From the NCBI GenBank assembly GCA_016858145.1, contig JAEHOE010000132.1, positions 292,629-356,628 on the forward strand: a stretch of 64,000 bases of DNA, written 5' to 3'. The notes under the pieces are model-generated. The model was not told the origin of the DNA. It saw nothing but the letters and a program-made list of their open reading frames with translations, and searched no databases. Shown here one piece after another: positions 23,401-32,964 of this stretch. The translations under genes were made by a program, and so were the position numbers. The DNA comes from Edaphochlamys debaryana (taxonomy: Eukaryota > Chlorophyta > Chlorophyceae > Chlamydomonadales). Position 1 is the first letter of the stretch; every line of letters begins with the position of its first letter.

Positions 23401-26400
23401 CGCCCTCGTGCGCCGCCACGGTGGCCGCCCCGCCCCGCCCATACACACACGCTTCACCGGTTCCGTATCTAAGGCCGGCCGGCTAGTCACTGCGCCTACG
23501 CTTCCTTCGGCTCAATCGAGCAGCCCTTCACACACGCTTCACCCCCCCGCCCCCGCCCCCGCCCCCACCCCCGCCCCCACCTGCATGCGGTCCACGCTCT
23601 GCTGGATGCGGTCGTCGCCCTCGTGCGCCGCCACGGTGGCGGGGAAGTCGCACCAGTGGACCGACTCGGGGGCGCCGGGGGGCAGCGCGGCGCGGAGGTT
23701 CTGGTACATGGCCTCGGTGAGGAAGGGGGTGAAGGGGGCCATGACCTGACAGGGGGGGGCGAGGGATAGGGGGGGGGTTAGAGAAGGAGGGCGAGGGGCG
23801 GGAGGGGGAGGGCGGGTTCTGGTACATGGCCTCGGTGAGGAAGGGGGTGAAGGGGGCCATGACCTGACAGGGGGGGGCGAGGGATAGGGGGGGGGGGGTT
23901 GAGAGGGGGCGGGGCGGGACGGGGAGTTGGCAAGTCCAGGTGCACACCAGCACGCCGAAGGCGCGTCCCGTACATAGCCGCACACCAGCTTACAAACGTG
24001 CCGTACGCCGTACACACGCCTGCCGTACAGCACACCGTACACACGCACCTTGCACACGTCCAGCAGGACGTTGAAGAGGCACGACAGCGCCGTTGTGGTG
24101 TCCTCGAGGCCCTTGGCGCCCTTGAGCCGCTTGCGGTTGTAGCGCACGTAGACGTTGGTCAGGGAGTCGATGAACTTGACCTGTCAGAGGGGGGGGAGGG
24201 GGAGGGGGGGGGGAGGGGGGTGGTAAGGGGAAGGGGGGGAGGAGGGGGGGTAGAGCGCACGTCGGCATCAGTCAATGAGTCGATGAACTTGACCTGTCGG
24301 GCGAAGGGTCAAGGTAAGGTGGTGTGTGGGTGTGGGTGTTTCGGCTCAGAAGCAGGCCGGTGGGATAGGTGGAGGAAGAGGCGAGGAGGGAGGAAAAGGA
24401 GCACAAGGCGGGGAAGGGAACACGGAGAGCGGCTATACCAGAGCCTGGGACTGCCGCCCGATGAAGGCGTGGAGGTGAAGGAAAGCCGATCGATGCCAGC
24501 AGTCAACGCGGCATCCCGTACGGTACGGCAGCTCACCAGGTACGGCACGACCGTGTACAGCCGGTACGCGCGCATCTCCGTGTCGACGTACGAGATGAGC
24601 GATCGCGAGGCGGCGCCGATCCAGCGGTCGAGCACGTTGGTGGGTTTGAGCTGCTCCAGGGGCGTGGGCGTGAAGCGCGAGCCGGTCTCCATCTCGAGGC
24701 GCAGCATGTTCTGGGGTTCGGGGGGATGGAGGAGGGTGTGCGTTGGGTTTGACACGGGTGGCACGTGGGCGTGAAGCGCGAGCCGGTCTCCATCTCGAGG
24801 CGCAGCATGTTCTGGGGTTGGGGGGGATGGAGGGGGGGCGGAGGGGGGTACCGCCGGTTGGGTTTGGCACGGGTGGCACGCGGGCGTGAAGCGGGGGGCC
24901 CGATTCTCATCCCGAGGCGCTTGGGCGAGGACCTGCGTAGAGCACGCATGTGGTAACCTTCGTCCCTCCACCTGCACCCCGCCCCCAGGCCCCCACCTGC
25001 ACCAGGAAGCGGTAGGCGTTGTACCAGGGCAGGAACACGTCCTTGACCACCGCGAAGACGCCCTCCTCCTTGAAGCGGAGCGTCTCTGGCGGGTGTGGCA
25101 AGGGGAAGCACGAAGCAGCCAGGTAAGGTGGCTGCAGAACGAACCTCGCCTTGCCGCAAGCGCCGTCACCGGTACCGGTACCACGGTACCAGCGGGCTGC
25201 AAAGACGGGCTCCTGCTCCATGTGCAATCCGACACCCGACACGCGACACCCGAGGAAAATCATGACGGCAGGGGCCACGGATGCAGCCACCTGTTGCGGG
25301 GTACTGGGAATGTGGACCCTTGGATACCCGCTCACCGGCGCGTACGACGGGCGAGTTGATCAGGTACAGCCGCAGCGCATCGGCGCCGTACTTGTCGATC
25401 ACCTCGTTGGGGTCCTGTCAGGGGGTAGCCAAGGTGTCAGACATAGAGCTTGCCACGAGGCAACGAGGTGGGTTGCAGCAGATATTGTTGGGGCACAAGG
25501 AGGCCGCGGCGAAACGAGGAACCAGCGCACCGCGGTACTATGAGGCCTCGGGTTGCTCTAGCGGACGTGAGACACCGGAAGGAGAGTGCCCAGGAAAACC
25601 CCGGGCCGCTAACAGCGCCAATGTGGGTTGGGGCCTGACGCCGACACCTGTGGGCTGAAGCCCATGGGCCGTACGCACTGCGGCCCCGGCGCTGCCCCCA
25701 ACAAGCCGGCTGGCCCGCAGACTGTGCCAATGCAAGCAACGTTACTACAGATGCGGTAATGCAGGAGCGAAGTAAGCTGAGAGAAGGCAATCAGGCACGA
25801 AAGCTTGAGTATGAGTTGTGTGGGGGCTTTGCAGACTACAGCGGGGGATGTGGGGGCACAAGGAGGCCGCGGCGAAACGAGGAACCAGCGCGCCGCGGTA
25901 CTATGAGGCCTCCGGTTGCTCTAGCGGACGTAAGACACCGGAAGGAGAGTGCCCAGGAAAACCCCGGGCCGCTAACAGCGCCAATGTGGGTTGGGGCCTG
26001 GCGCCGACACCTGTGGGCGCAAGCCCACGGGCCGTACGCACTGCGGCCCCGGCGCTGCCCCCAACAAGCCGGCTGGCCCGCAAACGGTACCAATGCAAGC
26101 AAAGTAATACAGGTGCAAAAAGTGAATGAGTGTTGTACGCTGGGAGAAAGCAGCCAGGCAGGCAGGTTTGATGTGGAATGTGCGGGGCTTTGCAGACTGC
26201 AGCAGATATTGTTGGGGCACAAGGAGGCCGCGGCGAAACGAGGAACCAGCGCACCGCGGTACTATGAGGCCTCGGGTTGCTCTAGCGGACGTGAGACACC
26301 GGAAGGAGTGTGCCCAGGAAAACCCCGGGCCGCTAACAGCGCCAATGTGGGTTGGGGCCTGGCACCGACACCCGTGGGCTGAAGCCCATGGGCCGTACGC

Positions 26401-29400
26401 ACTGCGGCCCCGGCGCTGCCCCCAACAAGCCGGCTGGCCCGCAGACGGTACCAATGCAAGCACCCCCCCCAACCACACACGCTTTCCTCCCCGTTTCCCC
26501 CTCCGCCCCCAGCCAAACGCCCCCCAACCAACCGCCCACCGGGTAGTTCTTGAGGCGCTTGCTCATCTTCTTGCCATCCGAGGCCAGCACGAGGCCGTTG
26601 CAGACCAGGTGCTTGAACGCGGGCTTGTCGAACAGCGCCGTGGACAGGACCATGAGCGTGTAGAACCAGCCGCGCGTCTGGTCCAGGCCCTCTGCGGGGG
26701 TGGGGGTGGAGAGAGGGATGGGGGGTGGTTGAGCAAGTCTACCAGGCTGGAAGGGACAGGGAGCCTTGTGCGCGGTATCCCTCAGGCGGGGGCGCCCCAG
26801 TGCGGCACCATGGGGCACACGCCACGCCCCGCCACGCCCGCACGGCGTCATAAGATTCCGAGAATCCAACTCCCAACTGCCCAACTAACAACTCCCAACT
26901 CCCAACCGCTCACCCGCCACGAAGTCCGCCGGGAAGTTGTTCTCGAACAGCTCCTTGTTCTCGAAGGGGTAGTGCAGCTGGGGGCATCGGGACAGACGGG
27001 GGAGGATGCGTACCGTAATGCAGAGCTTGAGCAAAGGTTGCAGCGCTGACGGAATCAAAACCTCGCGCAACGTGACACGCAGCGCCCTCGCACAGAATGA
27101 AACGCCTGCACACTCCTCATCCGCTCGTCATGCAGCCCCCATCTTGCCGTACAGCATGATCCGCCCCCGTCCCCACCTGGCCGTACGGCATGGATCCGCT
27201 CTCGAACCAGCAGTCGAACACGTCGTCCACGCGGCGCAGGGGCGGCTGGCCGGGGCGGCTGGAGGGGATGGTGAGGTGGTCGATGAAGTGGCGGTGCAGG
27301 TCTGTGATCTGGAGGGAAAGGGGGGAGGGGGCGGGGGGGAGAAATGGGGGCCAGGAAGCCGGGGTTTGGGTTTGCGTTGCAGGCTACGCTGGGCTCCTCT
27401 CACCACCTCCCCCCCCTCTCCTCTTCCAGCCAAAACCCCAGCTTGCCCCACCTTCTCGCCCGTGCGCTGCTCCAGCTCCTCCTTGGAGCCGATGCACACC
27501 ACCTCCTCGCCGTCCTCCGAGGCCCAGATGGGGATGGGCGTGCCCCAGAATCGGCTGCGCGACACCGCCCAGTCGTGCGCGTTCTCCAGCCAGTTGTGGA
27601 ACCGCTTCTCCTTGACGTACGCCGGCACCCAGTACGTCAGCTGTACGACGCAAACGTGGGTGTACGAGCGTACGGCGGCACGGAAGAGGGGAAGGGCCAA
27701 GGGTCAGGTCAGGCCCCACAGGCAGAGTACGGTGCCCCGTTGCATCCTGTCGTACTGCCGTACGCAACCACACATCCACCATGCACCCACGCATGCCGTA
27801 CACGACCACGCGTGCCGTACGTACCGTGTTGTTGTGCAGCAGGCGCTCCTTGATTTCCTCGACGCGCACGAACCAGGAGGGCACGGCGCGGTAGATGAGG
27901 GGCGTATCGGAGCGCCAGCAGAAGGGGTAGCTGTGGGTCAGCGAGGCGTTGTCCACCAGGCGGCCCGCCGCCTTGATGGCCGCCACAATCTCCTTGTCGG
28001 CGTCCTTGACGTGCCTGCAAATGAAGCGAATCAACATACCAACAGAGCAGTATGCGGTCAGATGAGCTGGTCAGGAAGCAGAGTTACATGCAGCAGGGGG
28101 CCCATGCAGCTCCGCCCGCTTCCCCCTCCCCCAAACGAACCACACGTGACTCACATGTCCTTGTAGGGGGGCACCTCCTCCGTGAAGCGGCCCCTTCCCC
28201 CCTACCTCGCCCTCCACCTCACCCCTGAGCCCCCTCACCCTGCCCCGCTTTCCCCCCAAGGAAGCACACACGTGACCACACGTGACTCACATGCCCTGGA
28301 AGGGGGGCACCTCATCCGTGAAGCGGCCGTTCAGGTCCACGGGGCAGGGCAGTGACTCGCCCTTCTCGCACACGTGGTGCGCCAGGCACACGCGGTAGTC
28401 GTCCTCACCGAAGGCGGGGGGCCTATGTGTCGGTAGGCAAGAGGGGGGAAGCAAGGGAGGGGGGAGGGGGGATGGATAGAGATGAGACGGGGGCGAGGGG
28501 TGGAGAGTGCGGTAGGGAAACGGGGCCAGCAGCCTCTTGTTCCAGCCAACCACTGTACCAGCCCCGTACGAGCAGCCGTACGAAAAGCCCACCTGGTGTA
28601 CGATGCCCGTACCGCTGTCGTCCGTGACGTACGTGTCCGACACGACGCGGAAGGCGCCCTTCTGAGCGCCCGCGGCGGCGGCCAGGGGTGCGAAGAAGTC
28701 GAACAGGGGCGTGTAGCGCAGCCCTACCAGGTCCTTGCCCGCGCACTTGGACAGGATCTCGAATCCGCCCTCGGGCTTCTCGTCCTGTACGGCAGGTACG
28801 GCAGATGCAGTTCCCAGGGTTAGAGCGTAAGCTGAGCGGAGTGCAGCCTACCTTCCCCACCTCGCCACAGCTCCCGAGGCTGGCCCAGCTGTCACACTGG
28901 CGACCCACTGCACTTAGTCCCCCCCCAGCCCCCAGCATGGCCCACCTGCAAAACCCTAATTACCCATGTTACACACGCCCCTTTCCCCCCCTCCCCCCTG
29001 CCCCGCCCCACCTTCTTGGCCCCCTTCTTGGGCTTGGGCACGGCCCCGGGCAGTGCCGCCAGTCGGGCCTCGGCCACAATGTAGACCTTGCCCTTCTCGG
29101 GGTCACGGGCCTGGGGGGGGCGGGGGTGAAAGGGCGAGGGGGGAGGCGTGTGTATGGGTGTGTGCGTGCCGCCAGTCGGGCCTCGGCCACAATGTAGACC
29201 TTGCCCTTCTCGGGGTCAAGGGCCTGGGATGGGAGGTAGGGGGTGTCAGAAAGGTTGGCAAACGATTCGGGCATAACCCTGCCTGCACCACCTTGCCTCT
29301 GTATAACCCTCCCATGCTTCCTGCCGCTTGCCCTACCTTGCCTCCCTCGCATCCGCATGCCAAGCCTCCTGCCCTCGGCCCCAATCCCCCTTCCCTCATC

Positions 29401-32400
29401 GGCACGTAGGTCAACTCGCAGAGCCCCCCTTGCCTCTTTACCCCCCTCTTGCCTCCTATGTCTGACTGTCTGGCCCCTCTTGCCTCCCCCCCTGGTCCCT
29501 CACCCGCACGTAGACGAGCTCGGGGTGCACGCACAGCGCCACGTTGGAGGGCAGGGTCCAGGGGGTGGTGGTCCAGGCCACGAGGGAGGCGCCCTGGGGG
29601 TCATCGATGACGGGGAAGGAGACCTGACAGGGAGGGATAGGGAGGGAGGGGGGGTAGGTGAGGGTGAGGGAAAGGGCCCAGGGACGCCGGATGGGCTGTG
29701 TCAATGGCAAGCTCCGAGCCTCCACCAGGATGGCTGTTTCGCTGAGGCCCACACCCCCACGGGACTCAGTCAACGCCAGTCAACGGTCAACGCTGGTCAA
29801 CGCCAGTCAACGGTCAACGCTGGTCAACGCCAGTCAACGGTTGACTCTCACCATGACGGCCGGGTCGCTGACGTCCTTGTAGTTGAGCCCTGCCTCGAAG
29901 TTGGAGAGGGGGGTGGAGCAGGCTGTGGAGAAGGGCATAACCTGGGGGGGGGGAGGGGCGGGGGGGGGGGGGAAAAGACAAGATGAGGTCGGGGGAGTTG
30001 CGTGGCATAGCTCACGGCTGCTTGTGCAGAGCGGGGGTAACGAGGGGGTGAGTCTCGGGCGGCAGGAAGGCGGGCTCTCCTCCACCAAAGAGCGGCTCAG
30101 GCGCCCCCACTCCGCAACTCCGCGTCGTGCCCCGCCTCCTTCCTCTCCTCTCACCACGTTTCCCGCCCAGGCACCCACCCAGCCAACACCCACACCCGCA
30201 ACGCATGCTGAGGCCCAGCCCCATGCCCATACCATGCCCGCCCCAGGCCCAGACCCCAGTCCCAGTCCCAGTCCCAGGCCTAGGCCCTGGCCCAAGTACG
30301 ACAGTACGGCACCCACCTTGAAGCCGCGGTACACCAGGCCCTTGGCGTACAGCTGCGAGAAGACCCACCACACCGACTCCATAAAGGAAGGGTCCAGCGT
30401 CTTGTAGTCGTTCTGGAAGTCGATCCAGCGGCCCAGGCGCTGAACGGTCTTCTCCCACTCCTTGGAGTATCTGGCAGGGTGGGAAGGGGGTAACCTCTGT
30501 TACCTTCTCTTCCCTCCCTTCCTTGTCACCCCTCCCCCACCGGCCCTTGATGCCCGCTACCCCCTGTCAGGTCATGCACCCCCCCCACTCCCGCCTCATC
30601 ACGATGCTGCGTTGTAGGTGCCTCTCCCCTCCCCCACGTCCCCTCTCCCCCTCCCCTCTGTCCCCCCCTCGCCCCTGTCAGGTCCTGCCCCCCCCCCCCT
30701 CTCCCTCAGAGCAGCCGACGCCATCGCCAATGGAGCCCGCCGGACCTTTCGCTCTGGACCTCGGTGCGCATCGGGCTCGCTGGCCGCCGCTCTATCTCTT
30801 CCTCCGCTCTCCAATGCTCCGAAAATCTCCCCCCCTCTCCCCCCCACCTCATCACGATGCTGCGGCACTCCTCGTTGTAGGTGCCGATGCCCATCTTGAG
30901 GACGTCGTCGCGGCTCTTGATGTCTGGGGGGGGAGGGGCGGTTGGAATTGTGAGGTGAGCGGAGGCTCGTCACCTCGGACGGGTTGACGGGTAAAGGGGT
31001 TTCAGGGGGTGCCTTGAGTGGGGACGTGGCGGACCAATAAAGACGTGCAGGAAGCAGCAAGGCCGCGCGGGGAGGACGACCTAGGGCACCAGACGGCTGG
31101 GCGGGGACGCGTAGAGCCACGTGCCGACCCTGGGGGTCGGAGGTCGAAACTGGGAACCCCGAACGCGAGCGCTCCTCGCAGCGCTTCAACGCCCCTCCGT
31201 CCCGGAGCAAGCTCCCGTCCCCCGCCCCCGGGCCGCCCCGCCCCGCTCAAGCCGCTGCCATCCCGGCCGCCAAGCCCTCCGCTGCGCTCCGCTTCGGGCG
31301 CGCGGACTGCCGTACAGTGCACGGTACGGGCATGAGCCAGCGCCGTGAGGCATGTGCACTGCCGTACGCATGCGCATGGATCCCGGGACGGGCGGTGGGC
31401 AGGCCCCAGCAAAATGCCGGGCCCATGGCCCGTCCACACCCGAGCGCCCCGAGCAGCCGCACCCCACAGTCGACCATCGCGCTGTGAGTTCAGCACGGGC
31501 CTCTCTAGGGCTCCTGGGGCCTCGCTGGGCCTCCGCGGACCCGGCTGGGCGCTGGGCCCACCTGGCTCGGCAGGGCCCAAGGCCAAGACACCAGGACAGC
31601 CCCACATCCCAAGCCACCGTGGGCCGCGTGGCTCGCGCCCTACCCAGAACCGGGGCCCACCCTCCGTCTCGCCGGACACGAGAACGCCATAAGCCCAGGT
31701 CCTGCGGCCTGTCCTGCGGTGACACGTAGGACCGAAACACACACGCCCTCCCCCCTTCCAGCCCCTCCCTCCCCCTGCCTGCCCCCCGCCCCCCACCCGC
31801 AGGCGACCGTGCCCTGGTCCTGCTGCCGCTTCGTGCCTGCTGCCGCTGCCTTCAGCCTGAATCTCAGTGCCCCCCTTCCTTCAGAGCTCCGACCATAATA
31901 GCTGTGCTGGGACTGAGCTCCAGACCCGGTTGCGATTAGACTGGCGCCGCTGCCAGTTCCCGCCCCCCGCCACCCCATGCCCAGGTTCCCCGCAGTGCCG
32001 GTGCTCTGCGTTTTTGTACACATTTGTGCTGTACGGCAAGACTTACTAAGCTTCTTGTCGATCTCGTACTCCACGGGCAGGCCGTGGCAGTCCCAGCCGA
32101 AGCGGCGGGTCACGTGGTGGCCCGTGGCGGAGGCAAAGCGCGTCACGATATCCTGTAGGCACAGTTGATGGGGATAACCTTCATAAAACACACACAGGGC
32201 TAGGTGCTGGTATGGCGCAGGGTTGAATTGGAGGCGTAAGTTGTGGGTCGGTGAAGCGGCACGGGTCCTGTGGCACGCCTAAACCGTGGGCTACCCCAGG
32301 GGCCCAGGCGCGGGCAGGCCTGGCGTGGCATGCCGTGCCCGCGATACCCCGTGCTAGCGCCACCGTCGGGCTCGCACCTTGAGGGTGCCAGCCAGGATAT

Positions 32401-32581
32401 GGCCATAGTGCGGCAGGCCGGTCGCGAAGGGCGGGCCATCGTAGAAAATGTACTCGGGCTTGCCCTCCGTGCGCCGCAGCTGCTCCTTAAAGGCGTCCAG
32501 GCGCTCCCACAGCTCGAGGATTTTCTCCTCCTCCTTGGGGAAGGAGTAATCCTTGCCCTCCGCGACGTCCGCGACCGACAT
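20427..32581 (-). CDS. IARS1: Isoleucyl-tRNA synthetase, cytosolic type (one apparent frameshift)
   Basis: Twenty-seven exons, about 1181 aa: 32581-32378, 32152-32047, 30923-30848, 30470-30317, 29941-29852, 29623-29504, 29110-29012, 28784-28593, 28422-28291, 28014-27825, 27640-27452, 27308-27177, 26977-26914, 26691-26540, 25414-25336, 25085-24997, 24710-24537, 24180-24049, 23745-23581, 23228-23114, 22909-22806, 22582-22511, 21936-21868, 21700-21632, 21372-21299, 21177-21132, 20885-20427. It charges tRNA-Ile with isoleucine. Class I signatures: [16 protein letters not shown] (HIGH-type, residues about 50-65) and [12 protein letters not shown] (KMSKS-type, about 622-633); also [29 protein letters not shown] in the editing domain, and [13 protein letters not shown]. 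The long C-terminal extension fits the eukaryotic enzyme. All phases agree except exon 8 to 9, where the exon 9 acceptor adds one base before a C6 run near 28416-28421; removing one C restores the family [12 protein letters not shown] motif. The start ATG is the first one in frame. Confidence 0.93.
22056..22160 (+). mobile_element. SINE-like short element, copy 2 (15-bp flanking direct repeat)
   Basis: A 105-bp insert in the IleRS intron between exons 22 and 23, flanked by cacacacgcttcacc at 22041-22055 and 22161-22175. Its core GGTTCCGTCTCTAAGGCCGG and its 3' end GAGCAGCCCTT match copies 1 and 3. It extends farther 5' than the others. Confidence 0.65.
22258..22545 (-). repeat. 126-bp tandem repeat containing the IleRS exon 22 edge
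   Basis: Three copies of ATCAAGGACCTCACCGCGGA-CCAG|gtgggg (minus strand) end at 22511 (true), 22385 and 22259, with period 126 bp. The two extra copies lie in the downstream intron together with the intron motif atacacacacgctttaccc. Each keeps coding sequence and a donor. Confidence 0.88.
23365..23425 (-). repeat. Copy of IleRS exon 19 end with donor
   Basis: About 60 nt of the exon 19 3' edge (…IQQSVDRMQ|gtgggg on minus) is repeated downstream of the true edge at 23581-23640, with one substitution. The SINE-like copy 3 sits between the two. Confidence 0.88.
23459..23528 (+). mobile_element. SINE-like short element, copy 3 (15-bp flanking direct repeat)
   Basis: A 70-bp insert flanked by cacacacgcttcacc at 23444-23458 and 23529-23543. 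It starts at GGTTCCGTATCTAAGGCCGG and ends GAGCAGCCCTT, so it is 5'-truncated relative to copies 1 and 2. Confidence 0.65.
23820..23900 (-). repeat. Copy of IleRS exon 19 start with acceptor and flanking intron
   Basis: The segment at 23699-23778 (exon 19 start, acceptor ctgacag and G-rich intron flank) is repeated almost perfectly at 23820-23900. This gives two acceptors 120 bp apart with the same coding continuation. Confidence 0.9.
24768..24925 (-). repeat. Two copies of IleRS exon 17 start
   Basis: The exon 17 start (ccccag|AACATGCTGCGCCTCGAGA on minus; true start 24710) recurs at 24770-24816 almost unchanged and at about 24885-24925 in degenerate form. Both lie in the upstream intron. 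Confidence 0.85.
25440..26462. repeat. Three tandem copies of a 361-363-bp repeat in an IleRS intron
   Basis: The anchor cacaaggaggccgcggcgaa occurs at 25494, 25857 and 26218, and each copy ends near gcccgca-(g/a)ac-ggt-ccaatgcaagca. Copies are about 95% identical. They fill most of the 1.1-kb intron between exons 14 and 15. Each has a small inverted repeat (cctgtgggc…gcccatggg). Origin unknown. Confidence 0.9.
28152..28192 (-). repeat. Diverged copy of IleRS exon 9 end with donor
   Basis: On minus, CGCTTCACGGAGGAGGTGCC … AT|gtgagtcacgtgtgg parallels the true edge at 28291-28332. It would encode [12 protein letters not shown] instead of [12 protein letters not shown] and ends in the same phase, so it could in principle act as an alternative exon end. 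Confidence 0.75.
29168..29224 (-). repeat. Copy of IleRS exon 7 start with acceptor
   Basis: The first ~55 nt of exon 7 (cag|GCCC-TGACCCCGAGAAGGGC on minus; true start 29110) are repeated upstream. The copy has no donor. Confidence 0.88.
30590..30630 (-). repeat. Degenerate copy of IleRS exon 3 end
   Basis: GGCACCTACAAC and GCAGCATCGTGATGAG (minus) are fused in the intron after exon 3, missing about 10 nt present in the true exon (30848-30890). Confidence 0.75.
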
Positions 32582-32944
32582 TGTGGTCGGCGGCGTGGAC
32601 AATCACTAGCCGGCAGGGCCCGGCAGGTTTGTTGTCTTAGCCTCGCTCTGCTCCACTAGAAGCACCCAGATCAGTGTAAATTGTAACACGTGCACTTGGT
32701 GGCCGCGGCGAAGCAGCCAGAAGCCTGTGCTGCCCCGGAAGCAGCTGCCTCTGTCGTAGAAGCCCCAGATGGAGCCTGACACGTCGGTCGAGCTTGCGAG
32801 AGTGGATTGCAGCTTTCTGAAGCCGTGCTTGCTGCACCCGGATGAGCGACCATCCGGTTCATCCCGGCCGAGTTAACCTCGGCCTCCGAAAGCAGAGTCA
32901 GTAATATCTTCACGAAAAGCAGATGCTTCAGAACACGCACTGGA
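32582..32944. promoter_or_regulatory. Divergent promoter region IleRS / 1320-aa protein
   Basis: A 363-bp interval between divergent start codons. Somewhat AT-richer stretches occur at 32670-32700 and 32890-32920. It contains the start of a 13-codon uORF (32923-32964) that overlaps the rightward gene's start out of frame. Confidence 0.5.
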
Positions 32945-32964
32945 ATGCAGAACATGTTTCCTGA
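32923..32964 (+). other. Overlapping upstream ORF
   Basis: ATG at 32923 opens a 13-residue peptide ending at TGA 32962-32964, 22 nt upstream of and out of frame with the main ATG at 32945. Such uORFs usually reduce initiation at the main start. The transcription start is unknown, so it may lie outside the mRNA. Confidence 0.45.

Noticed and set aside
31002..31796. 264-codon minus-strand frame in an IleRS intron
   Set aside because: It lies entirely within the intron between exons 2 and 3, is low complexity and matches nothing.
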